Assembly: GCA_011391185.1 (NCBI GenBank)
Contig: JAABRB010000074.1
Coordinates: 1-12,232 of the forward strand
Direction: 5' to 3'
Source of the DNA: Betaproteobacteria bacterium
GTDB lineage: Bacteria > Pseudomonadota > Gammaproteobacteria > Burkholderiales > SG8-39
DNA length: 12,232 nucleotides
A model generated the notes under the pieces. It made no database searches, had not been told where the DNA came from, and was given only the letters and a program-made list of their open reading frames with translations. Below, in pieces: positions 1 through 7,771 of the stretch. Position 1 is the first letter of the stretch. Each line of letters opens with the position of its first letter. The position numbers and the translations under genes are program-made.

Positions 1-699
1 CGCCCGGGCTGCGATGCCCGGCGTGGCGATCTGGTAGTCGATCCGCCACCCCACGTTCTTCGCCCATGCCTGGCCGCGATTCGACCACCAGGTGTATTGC
101 TCCGCGCGCGGATCCAGCATCCGGAAGACGTCCACCCAGCCGGCGCGCTCGAACACGTCACTCAGCCACGCGCGCTCTTCCGGCAGAAAGCCCGAGTTCT
201 TCTGGTTGCCACGCCAGTTCTTCAGATCGATCTCGCGGTGGGCGATATTCCAGTCGCCGGCGACGATGAACTCGCGCCCGCTCTTTCGCAGCCGCTCGAG
301 ACAGGGCATGAACTCGTCCATGAAGCGGAACTTCGCTTGTTGCCGCTCCTCGGAACTCGAACCGGACGGCAGGTACACGGAGACCACCGAAAGATCTCCG
401 AAGTCGGCACGCAGAAAACGTCCTTCGGGGTCGAACTCCTCGCTGCCGAAACCGGCGATCACCCGGTCGGGCGTCTTCCGGCAGTAGAGACCGACGCCAG
501 CGTAGCCCTTCCTCTCGGCGCAGTGAAAAAAGCCGTGCAGCCTGTCCGGCATGAGAATTGCGGCATCCAGGTCGCTTTGATGCGCTTTGATCTCTTGCAT
601 ACAGGAAATGTCAGGACCCCTCTTTTCGAGCCAGGCTAGAAATCCGCGGCGGGTTGCCGACCGGATTCCGTTGAGATTCAGACTGGTTATCCGTAGCAT
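1..699 (-). CDS. xthA: Exodeoxyribonuclease III / AP endonuclease (C-terminus outside window)
   Basis: Reading leftward from the ATG at 699-697 gives 233 codons with no stop before the window edge. The protein belongs to the exonuclease III (Xth) branch of the endonuclease/exonuclease/phosphatase fold. This branch cuts 5' of abasic sites and removes 3' blocking groups in base excision repair, using a divalent metal. Visible active-site signatures are N-x-N-G (N8-G11), the metal-binding glutamate in M-Q-E (E36), V-Y-L-P-S-G (Y109), G-D-W-N (D149, N151) and W-R-I-D (D221). Family members are about 255-260 residues, so roughly 25 are missing, including the catalytic histidine of the final S-D-H motif. 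The opening LRITSLNLNG and the Q-E-I-K wording resemble the Neisseria-type enzyme more than E. coli XthA. I see no good Shine-Dalgarno before the start. The gene points away from its right-hand neighbour and is probably monocistronic at this end. The family call is secure. Confidence 0.95.
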   Translation of the reverse strand, partial: MLRITSLNLNGIRSATRRGFLAWLEKRGPDISCMQEIKAHQSDLDAAILMPDRLHGFFHCAERKGYAGVGLYCRKTPDRVIAGFGSEEFDPEGRFLRADFGDLSVVSVYLPSGSSSEERQQAKFRFMDEFMPCLERLRKSGREFIVAGDWNIAHREIDLKNWRGNQKNSGFLPEERAWLSDVFERAGWVDVFRMLDPRAEQYTWWSNRGQAWAKNVGWRIDYQIATPGIAARA

Positions 700-737
700 G
701 TTGAAATCAGGAATGAAAATCGTGGAAACGCAGCCAC

Positions 738-779
738 GGCGCAGCGCGCGCCGGGGTAATCTGGGGCGCGCCGCGCGCC
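738..779. repeat. GC-rich inverted repeat upstream of xthA
   Basis: Two 15-nt arms, 738-752 and 765-779, are complementary at 12 of 15 positions around a 12-nt loop (753-764). The structure lies 39 bp upstream of the xthA start, so it could be part of that gene's leader or upstream control region. No T-tract follows on either strand, so it is not a standard intrinsic terminator. The arms are mostly alternating G and C, and part of the match may be composition alone. Confidence 0.45.
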
Positions 780-977
780 GCACGGCACCGACGGCACGCT
801 GGAGCAGCCGGGTGACGAAACTCGGCACATTGCGCCGCGCCGGGTCGCGCACCTTGCCAAGATTGTGCGGTAAGCCCGTGCAACATATGTGGAATTTTAC
901 GCAAAGCGTGGGCCGACATCGAGCGTATTGCGCCGCAAAGCGGTCCAATAGCCGGGATGCGCCCGAAGCGGGAAAAT

Positions 978-1000
978 CGGCGTAGGGTAACCCTGCGCCG
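978..1000. promoter_or_regulatory. 23-bp imperfect palindrome, possible operator
   Basis: The arms CGGCGTAGGGT (978-988) and ACCCTGCGCCG (990-1000) are reverse complements except for one pair (T983 against G995), and they flank a single base, A989. A dyad this long with a one-base centre suits a dimeric DNA-binding regulator better than an RNA hairpin. It lies about 57 bp before the DUF4124 start codon and just upstream of the weak promoter candidate, where an activator or repressor could act. The cognate regulator is unknown. Confidence 0.4.
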
Positions 1001-1002
1001 TG

Positions 1003-1033
1003 TTCACCGCCCGCTGTACAGCCACCCTATAAC
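1003..1033 (+). promoter_or_regulatory. Candidate sigma-70 promoter for the DUF4124 gene
   Basis: A TATAAC hexamer (1028-1033, 5 of 6 to the -10 consensus) lies 23 bp before the start codon. The best upstream match is TTCACC (1003-1008, 4 of 6), but the spacer is 19 bp, longer than optimal. Transcription starting near 1040 would leave a leader of about 17 nt containing the ribosome site GGAGA (1042-1046). This is weak positional evidence only. Confidence 0.3.
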
Positions 1034-1056
1034 GACGACACGGAGAGACGGTCATC

Positions 1057-1707
1057 ATGAACTGCGCGAAGACTCTGCTTATCGTCTTCTGCGCGCTCCT
1101 GGCCGCGGGACCCGCGGGCGCGCAGAAACTCTACAAGTACGTCGACGACCAGGGGCGTATCCGTTACACGGACCGGCCGCCGATCGACATGACCGGTCGC
1201 GCTTCCGAGCAGCTCAATTCGCAGGGCACGGTGGTCAAGCGCAGTTCCGCCGCGCTCACGCCGCAGGAAGTCGCGGCGCGCGAAGAGGAAGAGCGCAAGG
1301 CGCGCGAGGTCGCCGCGATTGCACGCGAAGAGAGCCGCAAGAATCGCGCGTTGCTCGCCACCTACCCGTCGATCAAGGACATCGATGACGCGCGCGCGCG
1401 CGCACTCGATAACAATACGGAATCCGTCCGGCAGGTGAAGCTGCGCATTTCGGATCTGGAGAAACGTCTCGTCGCGCTGGGCAAGGAGGGCGAGTTCTAC
1501 AAGGACAAGCCCCTGCCGCAGAACATCAAGCGGGAGACCTTCGAAATCGAAAGCGATCTGCGGGCGCAGCGCTCGCTCATTGAATCGAAGCAGAAGGACG
1601 TCGAAGCAATCAACGCCCGTTATGACGAGGACAAGCGTCGCTATCTCCTGATCACCGGGTCGAGCGCGGCGCCCTCCGCATCGGTGGCCACAAAGGCCGC
1701 CCAGTAG
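1057..1707 (+). CDS. Exported DUF4124-domain protein with coiled-coil region
   Basis: This is a 216-residue protein of unknown function. Residues 1-22 form a signal peptide with a Lys-bearing n-region, a hydrophobic LLIVFCALLAAG core and an A-G-A site, so export to the periplasm is expected. The mature N-terminus, K-L-Y-K-Y-V-D-D-Q-G-R-I-R-Y-T-D-R-P-P (24-42), is the hallmark DUF4124 module: a short beta strand, then a D-x-x-G turn, then a Y-T-D-x-P motif. It is common in proteobacterial envelope proteins, and its ligand is not known to me. Residues 68-100 and 120-195 are highly charged, with heptad-like spacing that suggests long helices or coiled coil. The tail is a low-complexity Ala/Ser segment. 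The start is supported by GGAGA at 1042-1046 and by the signal peptide beginning there. It stands alone, convergent with gatB. The family call is solid; the role is unknown. Confidence 0.88.
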   Translation: MNCAKTLLIVFCALLAAGPAGAQKLYKYVDDQGRIRYTDRPPIDMTGRASEQLNSQGTVVKRSSAALTPQEVAAREEEERKAREVAAIAREESRKNRALLATYPSIKDIDDARARALDNNTESVRQVKLRISDLEKRLVALGKEGEFYKDKPLPQNIKRETFEIESDLRAQRSLIESKQKDVEAINARYDEDKRRYLLITGSSAAPSASVATKAAQ

Positions 1708-1708
1708 A

Positions 1709-1760
1709 AGAAAAACCCGAAGGTCACGAACCGGGGGCAACCGGCTGGTTTCCCCCCGTT
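1709..1760. terminator. Convergent terminator-like region between the DUF4124 gene and gatB
   Basis: The 83-bp gap between the two convergent stop codons holds a stem with arms 1729-1742 and 1747-1760 (12 of 14 pairs) and the loop GGCT. No T-run follows it on the plus strand. On the minus strand, the way gatB is transcribed, a smaller stem (CCCG paired with CGGG) lies downstream and runs straight into five T residues (plus-strand A's at 1711-1715). That fits termination of the gat operon and perhaps weak bidirectional termination. The geometry is imperfect. Confidence 0.4.
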
Positions 1761-1790
1761 ACCCCCCTTCCCGCTAAGTGCGCGCTCTGC

Positions 1791-3266
1791 TCACTCAGCG
1801 AGCTTCCGCTTCAGGATCTCGGTGATCTGCGCGGGATTTCCCTTGCCCTTCGTGGCCTTCATCGCCTGACCCACGAAGAAGTTGAAGGCCTTCTCCCGTC
1901 CGGCGCGGAACTCGGCGACCTGGGTCGGATTCGCGGCGATGATCCCGTCGATGATCGACTCGAGCGCGCCCGGATCGGTGATCTGCCTGAGCCCCTTCGC
2001 CTGGATGATCGCATCGACCGCGTCGTCTCCGGCAGCCTCGCCCGCCCAGAGCGCATCGAACGCTTCCTTGGCGATTTTCCCCGATATGGTGTGGTCGTGA
2101 ATCCGGGCGATGAGTCCGGCGAGCTGCTGCGCGGACACCGGTGATCGATCAATTTCGAGCTCGGCACGATTCAGTGCGCCGGCGAGCTCGCCCATCACCC
2201 AGTTTGCGGCGGACTTCGCCTGAGCCCGCGCATCGCCGCCTGGCTCGCGGGTCGCCAGGGCAGCACGGACCGCATCGAAAAACGCCGCGGTCTCGCGCGA
2301 TCCGGTCAGCGTGGCTGCGTCGTAGGCCGTCAGCCCGATCTCGCGTGCGTAGCGGTCGCGCTTCGCGGCGGGCAGCTCGGGAAGCGTGGCGCGCACTTCG
2401 GCGACCCATTCCTCCCGGACTTCGAGCGGGAGCAGATCCGGATCCGGGAAATAGCGGTAGTCGTGCGCCTCTTCCTTGGAGCGCAGCGGACGGGTCTCGT
2501 CCCGCGCGGGATCGTACAGCCGCGTTTCCTGCTCGATGCGCCCGCCGTCGGTGAGGATCTCGATCTGCCGGCGCGCCTCGAAGTTGATCGCCCGCTCGAG
2601 AAACCGGAACGAGTTCAGGTTCTTGATCTCGCAGCGTGTGCCGAGCCGGTCCGACCCGCGGGGCCGAACCGACACGTTCGCGTCGCAGCGGAAGGACCCC
2701 TCCTGCATGTTGCCGTCGCAAATGTCTATCCAGCGCACCAGCGCGTGCAGCGTCCGCGCGTACGCGACGGCCTCGTCCGCCGAGCGCATGTCGGGCTCGG
2801 TCACGATTTCGAGCAGCGGCGTGCCCGCCCGGTTGAGGTCGATCCCGGTCATGCCGTGAAAGTCCTCGTGCAGGCTCTTTCCGGCATCCTCCTCGAGGTG
2901 CGCACGCGTGAGCTGGATCGTTTTCTCGGTGCCGTCGGGCAGCACGATCCGGATCGTCCCGCCCTGCACGATCGGCGCATCGAACTGGCTGATCTGATAT
3001 CCCTTCGGAAGGTCGGGATAGAAATAATTCTTCCGCGCAAAGATCGAGCGCGCGGCGACTGTGCCGCCGACCGCGATCCCGAAGCGGATTGCGCGCTCGA
3101 CCGCGCCGCGATTCGGCACCGGCAGCACGCCCGGCAGGGCGATGTCGACGGCGCAGGCCTGGCTATTGGGCGCAGCGCCGAACGCCGTCGACGCCGCCGA
3201 AAAGATCTTCGAGCGCGTGGAGAGCTGCGCGTGCGTCTCGATGCCGATGACTGTTTCCCACTCCAT
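1791..3266 (-). CDS. gatB: Asp/Glu-tRNA(Asn/Gln) amidotransferase subunit B
   Basis: GatB is the kinase and tRNA-binding subunit of GatCAB. It phosphorylates the misacylated Glu or Asp on tRNA(Gln) or tRNA(Asn) with ATP before amidation. The protein is 491 residues, normal for the family. Signatures are the opening [10 protein letters not shown] (6-15), [13 protein letters not shown] (82-94), L-E-E-D-A-G-K-S (124-131), [13 protein letters not shown] (143-155) and [10 protein letters not shown] (269-278). These belong to the cradle domain. From about 345 to 490 comes the helical/YqeY-type tail ending K-R-K-L-A-E. The frame is open 54 codons further upstream, but that stretch overlaps gatA and is not family-like, so I place the start at the ATG before E-W-E-T-V-I-G. 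The gap to gatA is 22 bp with only a weak ribosome site, so translation is probably coupled. It is the last gene of the gatC-gatA-gatB unit. Confidence 0.97.
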   Translation of the reverse strand: MEWETVIGIETHAQLSTRSKIFSAASTAFGAAPNSQACAVDIALPGVLPVPNRGAVERAIRFGIAVGGTVAARSIFARKNYFYPDLPKGYQISQFDAPIVQGGTIRIVLPDGTEKTIQLTRAHLEEDAGKSLHEDFHGMTGIDLNRAGTPLLEIVTEPDMRSADEAVAYARTLHALVRWIDICDGNMQEGSFRCDANVSVRPRGSDRLGTRCEIKNLNSFRFLERAINFEARRQIEILTDGGRIEQETRLYDPARDETRPLRSKEEAHDYRYFPDPDLLPLEVREEWVAEVRATLPELPAAKRDRYAREIGLTAYDAATLTGSRETAAFFDAVRAALATREPGGDARAQAKSAANWVMGELAGALNRAELEIDRSPVSAQQLAGLIARIHDHTISGKIAKEAFDALWAGEAAGDDAVDAIIQAKGLRQITDPGALESIIDGIIAANPTQVAEFRAGREKAFNFFVGQAMKATKGKGNPAQITEILKRKLAE

Positions 3267-3288
3267 TTCGCTACCCGGCCGCGGCGGT

Positions 3289-4773
3289 TCAATCGTAGCC
3301 GATTGGCACGCGGGCGTGCCAGTCGGTCGCCTTCTGGAATTGATGTGCGATGCCGAGCAGCCGCGCCTCCGAGAAGTAGTCGCCGACCAGGTGCAGGCCG
3401 ACCGGCAATCCTTCATTCCCGAAGCCACACGGGATCGACATTGCGGGTAGCCCGGCGAGATTCGGTGCGGTCGTATAGATGTCGTTGAGGTACATCTGCA
3501 CCGGGTCGGACATCTTCGTGCCGAGTCCGAACGCGACGGTCGGCGCGACCGGCCCCGCGATCACATCGCAAACCTGGAAAGCCGCGGTGAAATCCCGGGC
3601 GATCAGCCGGCGAATCCGCTGGGCCTTGAGGTAGTACGCATCGTAATAGCCGTGCGACAGCACGTAGGTGCCGATCAGGATCCGGCGCTTGACCTCGGCG
3701 CCGAAGCCCTGCGCGCGGGTCTTGCAGTACATGTCGACGAGATCGTCGTACTCGGGCGCCCGATACCCGTAGCGCACGCCGTCGAACCGGGACAGGTTGG
3801 ACGACGCCTCGGCCGGCGCGATGACGTAATAGGCCGGAACCGAAAGCCCGGTGTTCGGCAGATGCACGTCGACCACGCTGGCCCCGAGCGTCTCCAGCTC
3901 GACGATCGCAGCCTCGATCGCCGCGGCGACGTCGGACGCGAGCCCCGCGCCGAAATACTCGCCCGGCACGCCGACCCGCAGGCCGGCGAGCGGCTTGCCT
4001 GCGCTTGCGTCGGCCAAGGGCCGTTCGAGATCGCGCAAATAGTCCTCGGGAGCGCGTTCGAGGCTCGTCGAGTCCCGCGCGTCGAATCCCGCCATCACGT
4101 TCAGGAGGACGCCGAGATCTTCGGCGCTCCGCGCCAAGGCCCCCCCCTGGTCGAGGCTCGACGCGAACGCGATCATGCCGTAGCGGGACACCGTCCCGTA
4201 AGTCGGCTTGATCCCGCAGATGCCGGTCAGGGCGGCGGGCTGCCGGATCGAGCCGCCCGTGTCGGTCCCGGTCGCCACGGGCGCAAGCCGCGCCGCGACC
4301 GCCGCCGCCGAGCCGCCGGAGGAGCCGCCGGCAACCCGATCGCGGTTCCACGGGTTACGTACCGGCCCGTACCACGATGTCTCGCTCGACGAGCCCATCG
4401 CGAACTCGTCCATGTTCGTCTTGCCCAGGATCACCGCGCCGGCGTCGTTGCAGCGCTCGATGACGTGCGCGTCGTAGGGGGAAACAAAGTTGGCCAGCAT
4501 CCGCGATCCGCAGGTGCTCGGCCAGCCCTGCGTGACGAAGATGTCCTTGTGCGCGACCGGGATGCCGGTGAGCGGCTCCGCGCGTCCTGCGGCGATGCGC
4601 GCATCGGCTGCGCGCGCCTGCTCGAGGCTGCGCGCGGGATCGACCGTGATGAATGCATTCAGGTCCTTGTCGAACCGGCCGATGCGTTCGATGCAGTGCT
4701 CCGTCAGCTCGACACTCGAGATCTTCCGTGCCGCGAGCGCCGCCGCGAGCTCTCTGAGTGACACGTTGTTCAT
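3289..4773 (-). CDS. gatA: Asp/Glu-tRNA(Asn/Gln) amidotransferase subunit A (amidase)
   Basis: GatA is the glutaminase of GatCAB. It releases ammonia from glutamine (or asparagine) and channels it to GatB. The protein is 494 residues, typical for the family. The amidase-signature Ser-cisSer-Lys triad is intact: K76 in A-H-K-D, the cis-serine S151 in G-G-S-S-G-G-S, which carries the signature's glycine loop, and the nucleophile S175 in [10 protein letters not shown]. The substrate-pocket stretch T-Y-G-x-V-S-R-Y-G (191-199) and the C-terminal G-L-P-V-G-L-H-L (455-462) are also present. I chose the ATG at 4773, which gives the usual M-x-N-V-S-L-R-E-L opening. An upstream extension of 41 codons would run into gatC and reads like noise. 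Between gatC and gatA lie 52 bp containing heptamer repeats, with no clear Shine-Dalgarno in front of gatA. It is transcribed with gatC and gatB. Confidence 0.97.
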   Translation of the reverse strand: MNNVSLRELAAALAARKISSVELTEHCIERIGRFDKDLNAFITVDPARSLEQARAADARIAAGRAEPLTGIPVAHKDIFVTQGWPSTCGSRMLANFVSPYDAHVIERCNDAGAVILGKTNMDEFAMGSSSETSWYGPVRNPWNRDRVAGGSSGGSAAAVAARLAPVATGTDTGGSIRQPAALTGICGIKPTYGTVSRYGMIAFASSLDQGGALARSAEDLGVLLNVMAGFDARDSTSLERAPEDYLRDLERPLADASAGKPLAGLRVGVPGEYFGAGLASDVAAAIEAAIVELETLGASVVDVHLPNTGLSVPAYYVIAPAEASSNLSRFDGVRYGYRAPEYDDLVDMYCKTRAQGFGAEVKRRILIGTYVLSHGYYDAYYLKAQRIRRLIARDFTAAFQVCDVIAGPVAPTVAFGLGTKMSDPVQMYLNDIYTTAPNLAGLPAMSIPCGFGNEGLPVGLHLVGDYFSEARLLGIAHQFQKATDWHARVPIGYD

Positions 4774-4782
4774 CTGGCGCGG

Positions 4783-4831
4783 AGTCGGGGTGAGGCGCGA
4801 GGAGCGAGGCGCAACCCTGCACGCCTCACTC
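4783..4831. repeat. Heptamer repeat element at the gatC/gatA junction
   Basis: Three tandem heptamers read on the plus strand: GTGAGGC (4790-4796), GCGAGGA (4797-4803) and GCGAGGC (4804-4810). An opposed GTGAGGC reads on the minus strand at 4829-4823, and it contains the gatC stop codon. GTGAGGCG (4790-4797) and CGCCTCAC (4822-4829) form a perfect 8-bp inverted repeat. Bases 4790-4812 match 10831-10853 at the mrdB/rlpA junction at 21 of 23 positions, so this is a dispersed repeat and not local drift. In the gat transcript it would form a small stem just before gatA. Confidence 0.7.
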
Positions 4832-5113
4832 GATGACCCTGGGGACGAGGTAATGCCCGGCTTCCACCTGCGGCGCGACTGCCTGGAAGGCCTCATGCCG
4901 GTCGCTCTCGCGGACCTCGTCTGCGCGGAGCCTGACGGTCAGATCGCGGGCGTGCGCCATCGGCTCTATCCCGGCGGTGTCCACGGCGTTCATCGCCTCG
5001 ATCAGCGCAAAGATGCGGTTCAGGTCCGCCTGCACGGCCGCGGCCTCGGCATCCGTCACCGCGATGCGGGCGAGGTGGGCGAGCCGTTTGACCTGATCAA
5101 TGGGTAGAGACAT
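4826..5113 (-). CDS. gatC: Asp/Glu-tRNA(Asn/Gln) amidotransferase subunit C
   Basis: GatC is the small subunit that wraps around GatA and GatB and stabilises the heterotrimer; it has no catalytic residues of its own. The 95-residue length and wording are typical: [16 protein letters not shown] near the start, [19 protein letters not shown] (34-52), L-R-A-D-E-V (62-67) and the ending Y-L-V-P-R-V-I-E. It is first in the gat unit, and its start lies 78 bp from the divergent mreB start. A partial ribosome site (GCGGA) precedes the ATG. The stop codon sits inside the heptamer repeat at the gatC/gatA junction, but the protein end is a normal family ending, so the repeat has not obviously altered it. 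Confidence 0.96.
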   Translation of the reverse strand: MSLPIDQVKRLAHLARIAVTDAEAAAVQADLNRIFALIEAMNAVDTAGIEPMAHARDLTVRLRADEVRESDRHEAFQAVAPQVEAGHYLVPRVIE

Positions 5114-5124
5114 GAATTTTTCCG

Positions 5125-5148
5125 CTTAAACAATCGTTTGGATGCGGT

Positions 5149-5153
<5 letters not shown>
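5125..5153 (+). promoter_or_regulatory. Candidate mreB operon promoter (plus strand)
   Basis: TATTAT (5148-5153) is a good -10 box with CTTAAA (5125-5130) 17 bp upstream as a weak -35. Transcription would begin near 5160, about 30 nt before mreB. This -10 box almost completely overlaps the minus-strand TATAAT (5149-5154) of the divergent gat promoter, so the two polymerases could not bind at the same time. A short AAAC/GTTT dyad (5128-5131, 5136-5139) sits in the spacer. Confidence 0.45.
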
Positions 5154-6235
<1,082 letters not shown>

Positions 6236-6242
6236 GCAGGGA

Positions 6243-6332
6243 GTAAGGAGCTACGGGTGCGGAGTAAGGCGTCGTGATGCGGCCGCGGCAGGCGCCGTCG
6301 TGACTCCTGACTCCTCACGCCGCACTCCGCAC
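6243..6332. repeat. Inverted pair of five-unit heptamer arrays between mreB and mreC
   Basis: Plus-strand heptamers run in phase from 6243: GTAAGGA, GCTACGG, GTGCGGA, GTAAGGC, GTCGTGA (to 6277). Minus-strand heptamers run from 6332 down: GTGCGGA, GTGCGGC, GTGAGGA, GTCAGGA, GTCACGA (to 6298). The two 35-nt arrays face each other across a 20-nt centre (6278-6297). The best pairing is offset: arms 6252-6272 and 6317-6337 match at 18 of 21 positions, and the right arm ends at the base before the mreC ATG. The element fills almost all of the 102-bp gap. It has no T-tract, so it is probably not a full terminator. It may tune mRNA stability or mreC translation. Confidence 0.75.
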
Positions 6333-6337
6333 TCGTA

Positions 6338-7249
6338 ATGGAAAGGCAGCCGCCGCCGTTCTTCCTCCGCGGCCCCGCCCCGCTGGCCCGGCTCGGGTTC
6401 TTCGCCGTGCTTTCGATCCTGCTGATGGTGCTCGATGCGCGCTTCCGCTATGCGGAGCCGCTCCGACAGGTGCTCGCGCTCACGGCCTACCCGATCCAGC
6501 AGCTCGCCACCGCACCCGTGACCGCATTCGTAAATCTCTCGGACTTCTTCGCGACCCGCGCCGTGCTGCAACGGGAGAATGCCGCACTCAACGAAGAGTG
6601 GCTGAAGCGCGCACCCGACCTCCTCACCCTCGAGGCGCTCAAGGCCGAGAATACGGAGCTGCGCAAGGCGCTCGCGGCACGGACCAGGGCGCCCCAGCAG
6701 GCCGTCTTCGCCGAAATCGTCTATGCCGGGCGTGACCCGTTCGCCCGAACGGTGATGGTCGACAAGGGCACCCAGCAGGGCGTGCAGCTTGGGCAGCCCG
6801 TGATCGATTCTGCCGGCGTGCTCGGACAGGTGACCCGGGTGCACCCGCTGCTCGCGGAGGTGACGCTCGTCATCGACAAGGACCACCCGGTTCCGGTCCA
6901 GGTTGTGCGTAATGGGCTGCGGGGCATCGTGTACGGCTCAGGCGACGGCGCGACGCTCGAACTGCGCCACATGGCTGCCAATGCCGACGTGGAAGTGGGC
7001 GACGTGCTGGTCACTTCGGGAATCGACGCGGTCTACCCGCCCGGCCTGCCGGTGGCCCGGGTGACCCAGGTCGAGCGCGACACCGCGCTCACTTTTGCGC
7101 GGATCGTCTGCGAGCCGAGTGCCGGCGTGGATCGTCACCGGCAGGTCCTCGTCCTCAATCGGGCCGAGCAGATCCCGGCACCCCCGCAAGACGCGAAACC
7201 TCCGGGCCGGAAAACGGTCAAGAGCAAACGGACACGGAGCAATCAGTGA
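6338..7249 (+). CDS. mreC: Rod-shape-determining protein MreC
   Basis: MreC is a bitopic inner-membrane protein whose periplasmic part activates PBP2-RodA. The protein is 303 residues. The N-terminus M-E-R-Q-P-P-P-F-F-L-R-G-P-A-P-L-A-R-L is typical of the family and fixes the start. A membrane helix spans about 19-33. A coiled coil follows (about 74-115, with L-Q-R-E-N-A-A-L-N and L-K-A-E-N-T-E-L-R-K). The beta-barrel MreC core runs from about 122 to 275, with V-D-K-G-T-Q-Q-G-V (141-149), Q-P-V-I-D-S-A-G-V-L-G-Q-V (153-165) and the G-D-V-L-V-T-S-G-I-D segment (221-230). The tail from 276 is proline-rich and then basic. There is no Shine-Dalgarno: the bases before the ATG belong to the right arm of the mreB/mreC heptamer repeat, so translation may be structured or leader-dependent. 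It overlaps mreD by one base (TGATG). Confidence 0.97.
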   Translation: MERQPPPFFLRGPAPLARLGFFAVLSILLMVLDARFRYAEPLRQVLALTAYPIQQLATAPVTAFVNLSDFFATRAVLQRENAALNEEWLKRAPDLLTLEALKAENTELRKALAARTRAPQQAVFAEIVYAGRDPFARTVMVDKGTQQGVQLGQPVIDSAGVLGQVTRVHPLLAEVTLVIDKDHPVPVQVVRNGLRGIVYGSGDGATLELRHMAANADVEVGDVLVTSGIDAVYPPGLPVARVTQVERDTALTFARIVCEPSAGVDRHRQVLVLNRAEQIPAPPQDAKPPGRKTVKSKRTRSNQ

Positions 7250-7770
7250 TGCAGGGCGGCACACTTCGCGAGCACATCCTGCTGCCGGTGAAGGTGGGCA
7301 ACATTGCGCTCTCCCTCACCTTGGCGCTGCTGTTCAACCTGCTGCCCTGGCCCGACCTGCGCGGGGTGCCGGATCTGCTGGCGCTCGTGATCGCGTTCTG
7401 GTGCATCCACCAGCCGCGCAGGATGGGTATCGGCATTGCATGGTTGCTCGGACTCGTCATGGATGCGGCGAACGGCACGCTCATCGGCCAGCACGCGCTC
7501 GCGTATACCGTGATCGCGTTCGGCGCCCAGTGGCTGCACCGCCGGATTCTCTGGTTCCCGATCTGGCAGCAGGCGTTGCACGTGCTCGTCCTGCTGCTTG
7601 CAAGTCAGACCCTGATGCTCGTCGCGCGCATGGCGACCGGCGGGACGTTCCCCGGCTGGTCGTTCTTCCTGGACAGCTTCATCGCGGCCGCGCTGTGGCC
7701 GGTCGCGACGCACGTGCTGCTCGCGCCCCAGCGAAGGCCCGAGCACGTGGACGAGAACCGGCCGATCTGA
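7249..7770 (+). CDS. mreD: Rod-shape-determining membrane protein MreD
   Basis: MreD is a small polytopic membrane protein that links MreC and MreB to the PBP2-RodA synthase. The protein is 173 residues, normal for the family. Hydropathy suggests five or six membrane helices, roughly 20-35, 43-53, 60-75, 84-96, 105-127 and 139-158. The M-D-A-A-N-G-T-L-I-G-Q-H-A-L-A-Y motif (71-86) is the best recognised MreD signature. I chose the ATG at 7249, which overlaps the mreC stop as TGATG. A GTG three bases earlier (7246) is in frame and would add one residue; GGAG at 7236-7239 could serve either. The mreC stop and this start imply translational coupling. A single base separates its stop from mrdA. 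Confidence 0.95.
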   Translation: MQGGTLREHILLPVKVGNIALSLTLALLFNLLPWPDLRGVPDLLALVIAFWCIHQPRRMGIGIAWLLGLVMDAANGTLIGQHALAYTVIAFGAQWLHRRILWFPIWQQALHVLVLLLASQTLMLVARMATGGTFPGWSFFLDSFIAAALWPVATHVLLAPQRRPEHVDENRPI

Positions 7771-7771
7771 G

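Larger units (their letters stand above)
700..1056. other. Gene-free intergenic region between xthA and the DUF4124 gene
   Basis: This 357-bp stretch separates two divergently transcribed genes. I find no convincing protein: open frames across it are arginine- and alanine-rich and look like GC-driven noise. It must hold the promoters of both flanking genes. Structures visible in it are a strong GC hairpin near xthA (738-779), an imperfect 23-bp palindrome near the DUF4124 gene (978-1000) and a weak promoter candidate (1003-1033). It contains no recognisable tRNA or other known RNA gene. Confidence 0.6.

Noticed and set aside
707..919. 70-codon minus-strand frame upstream of xthA with several Cys residues
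   Set aside because: I considered a small zinc-ribbon or ComF-like protein, but the Cys spacing forms no proper pairs, there is no ribosome site, and the GC hairpin accounts for part of it.
1027..1740. 237-codon minus-strand frame opposite the DUF4124 gene
   Set aside because: The plus-strand gene has a signal peptide, ribosome site and DUF4124 motif. The antisense frame would also run through the terminator-like region and the promoter zone.
1729..1760. Plus-strand intrinsic terminator for the DUF4124 gene
   Set aside because: The stem is good, but no T-run follows on the plus strand (the sequence is C-rich), so I only call a convergent terminator-like region with its better T-run on the minus strand.
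3267..3428. Upstream extension of gatB by 54 codons
   Set aside because: It lies inside gatA in another frame and lacks family similarity; the standard GatB opening V-I-G-I-E-T-H begins just after the ATG at 3266.
4774..4825. Possible small gene or attenuator peptide between gatC and gatA
   Set aside because: The gap is only 52 bp and is accounted for by heptamer repeats; no start with a ribosome site and meaningful peptide was seen.
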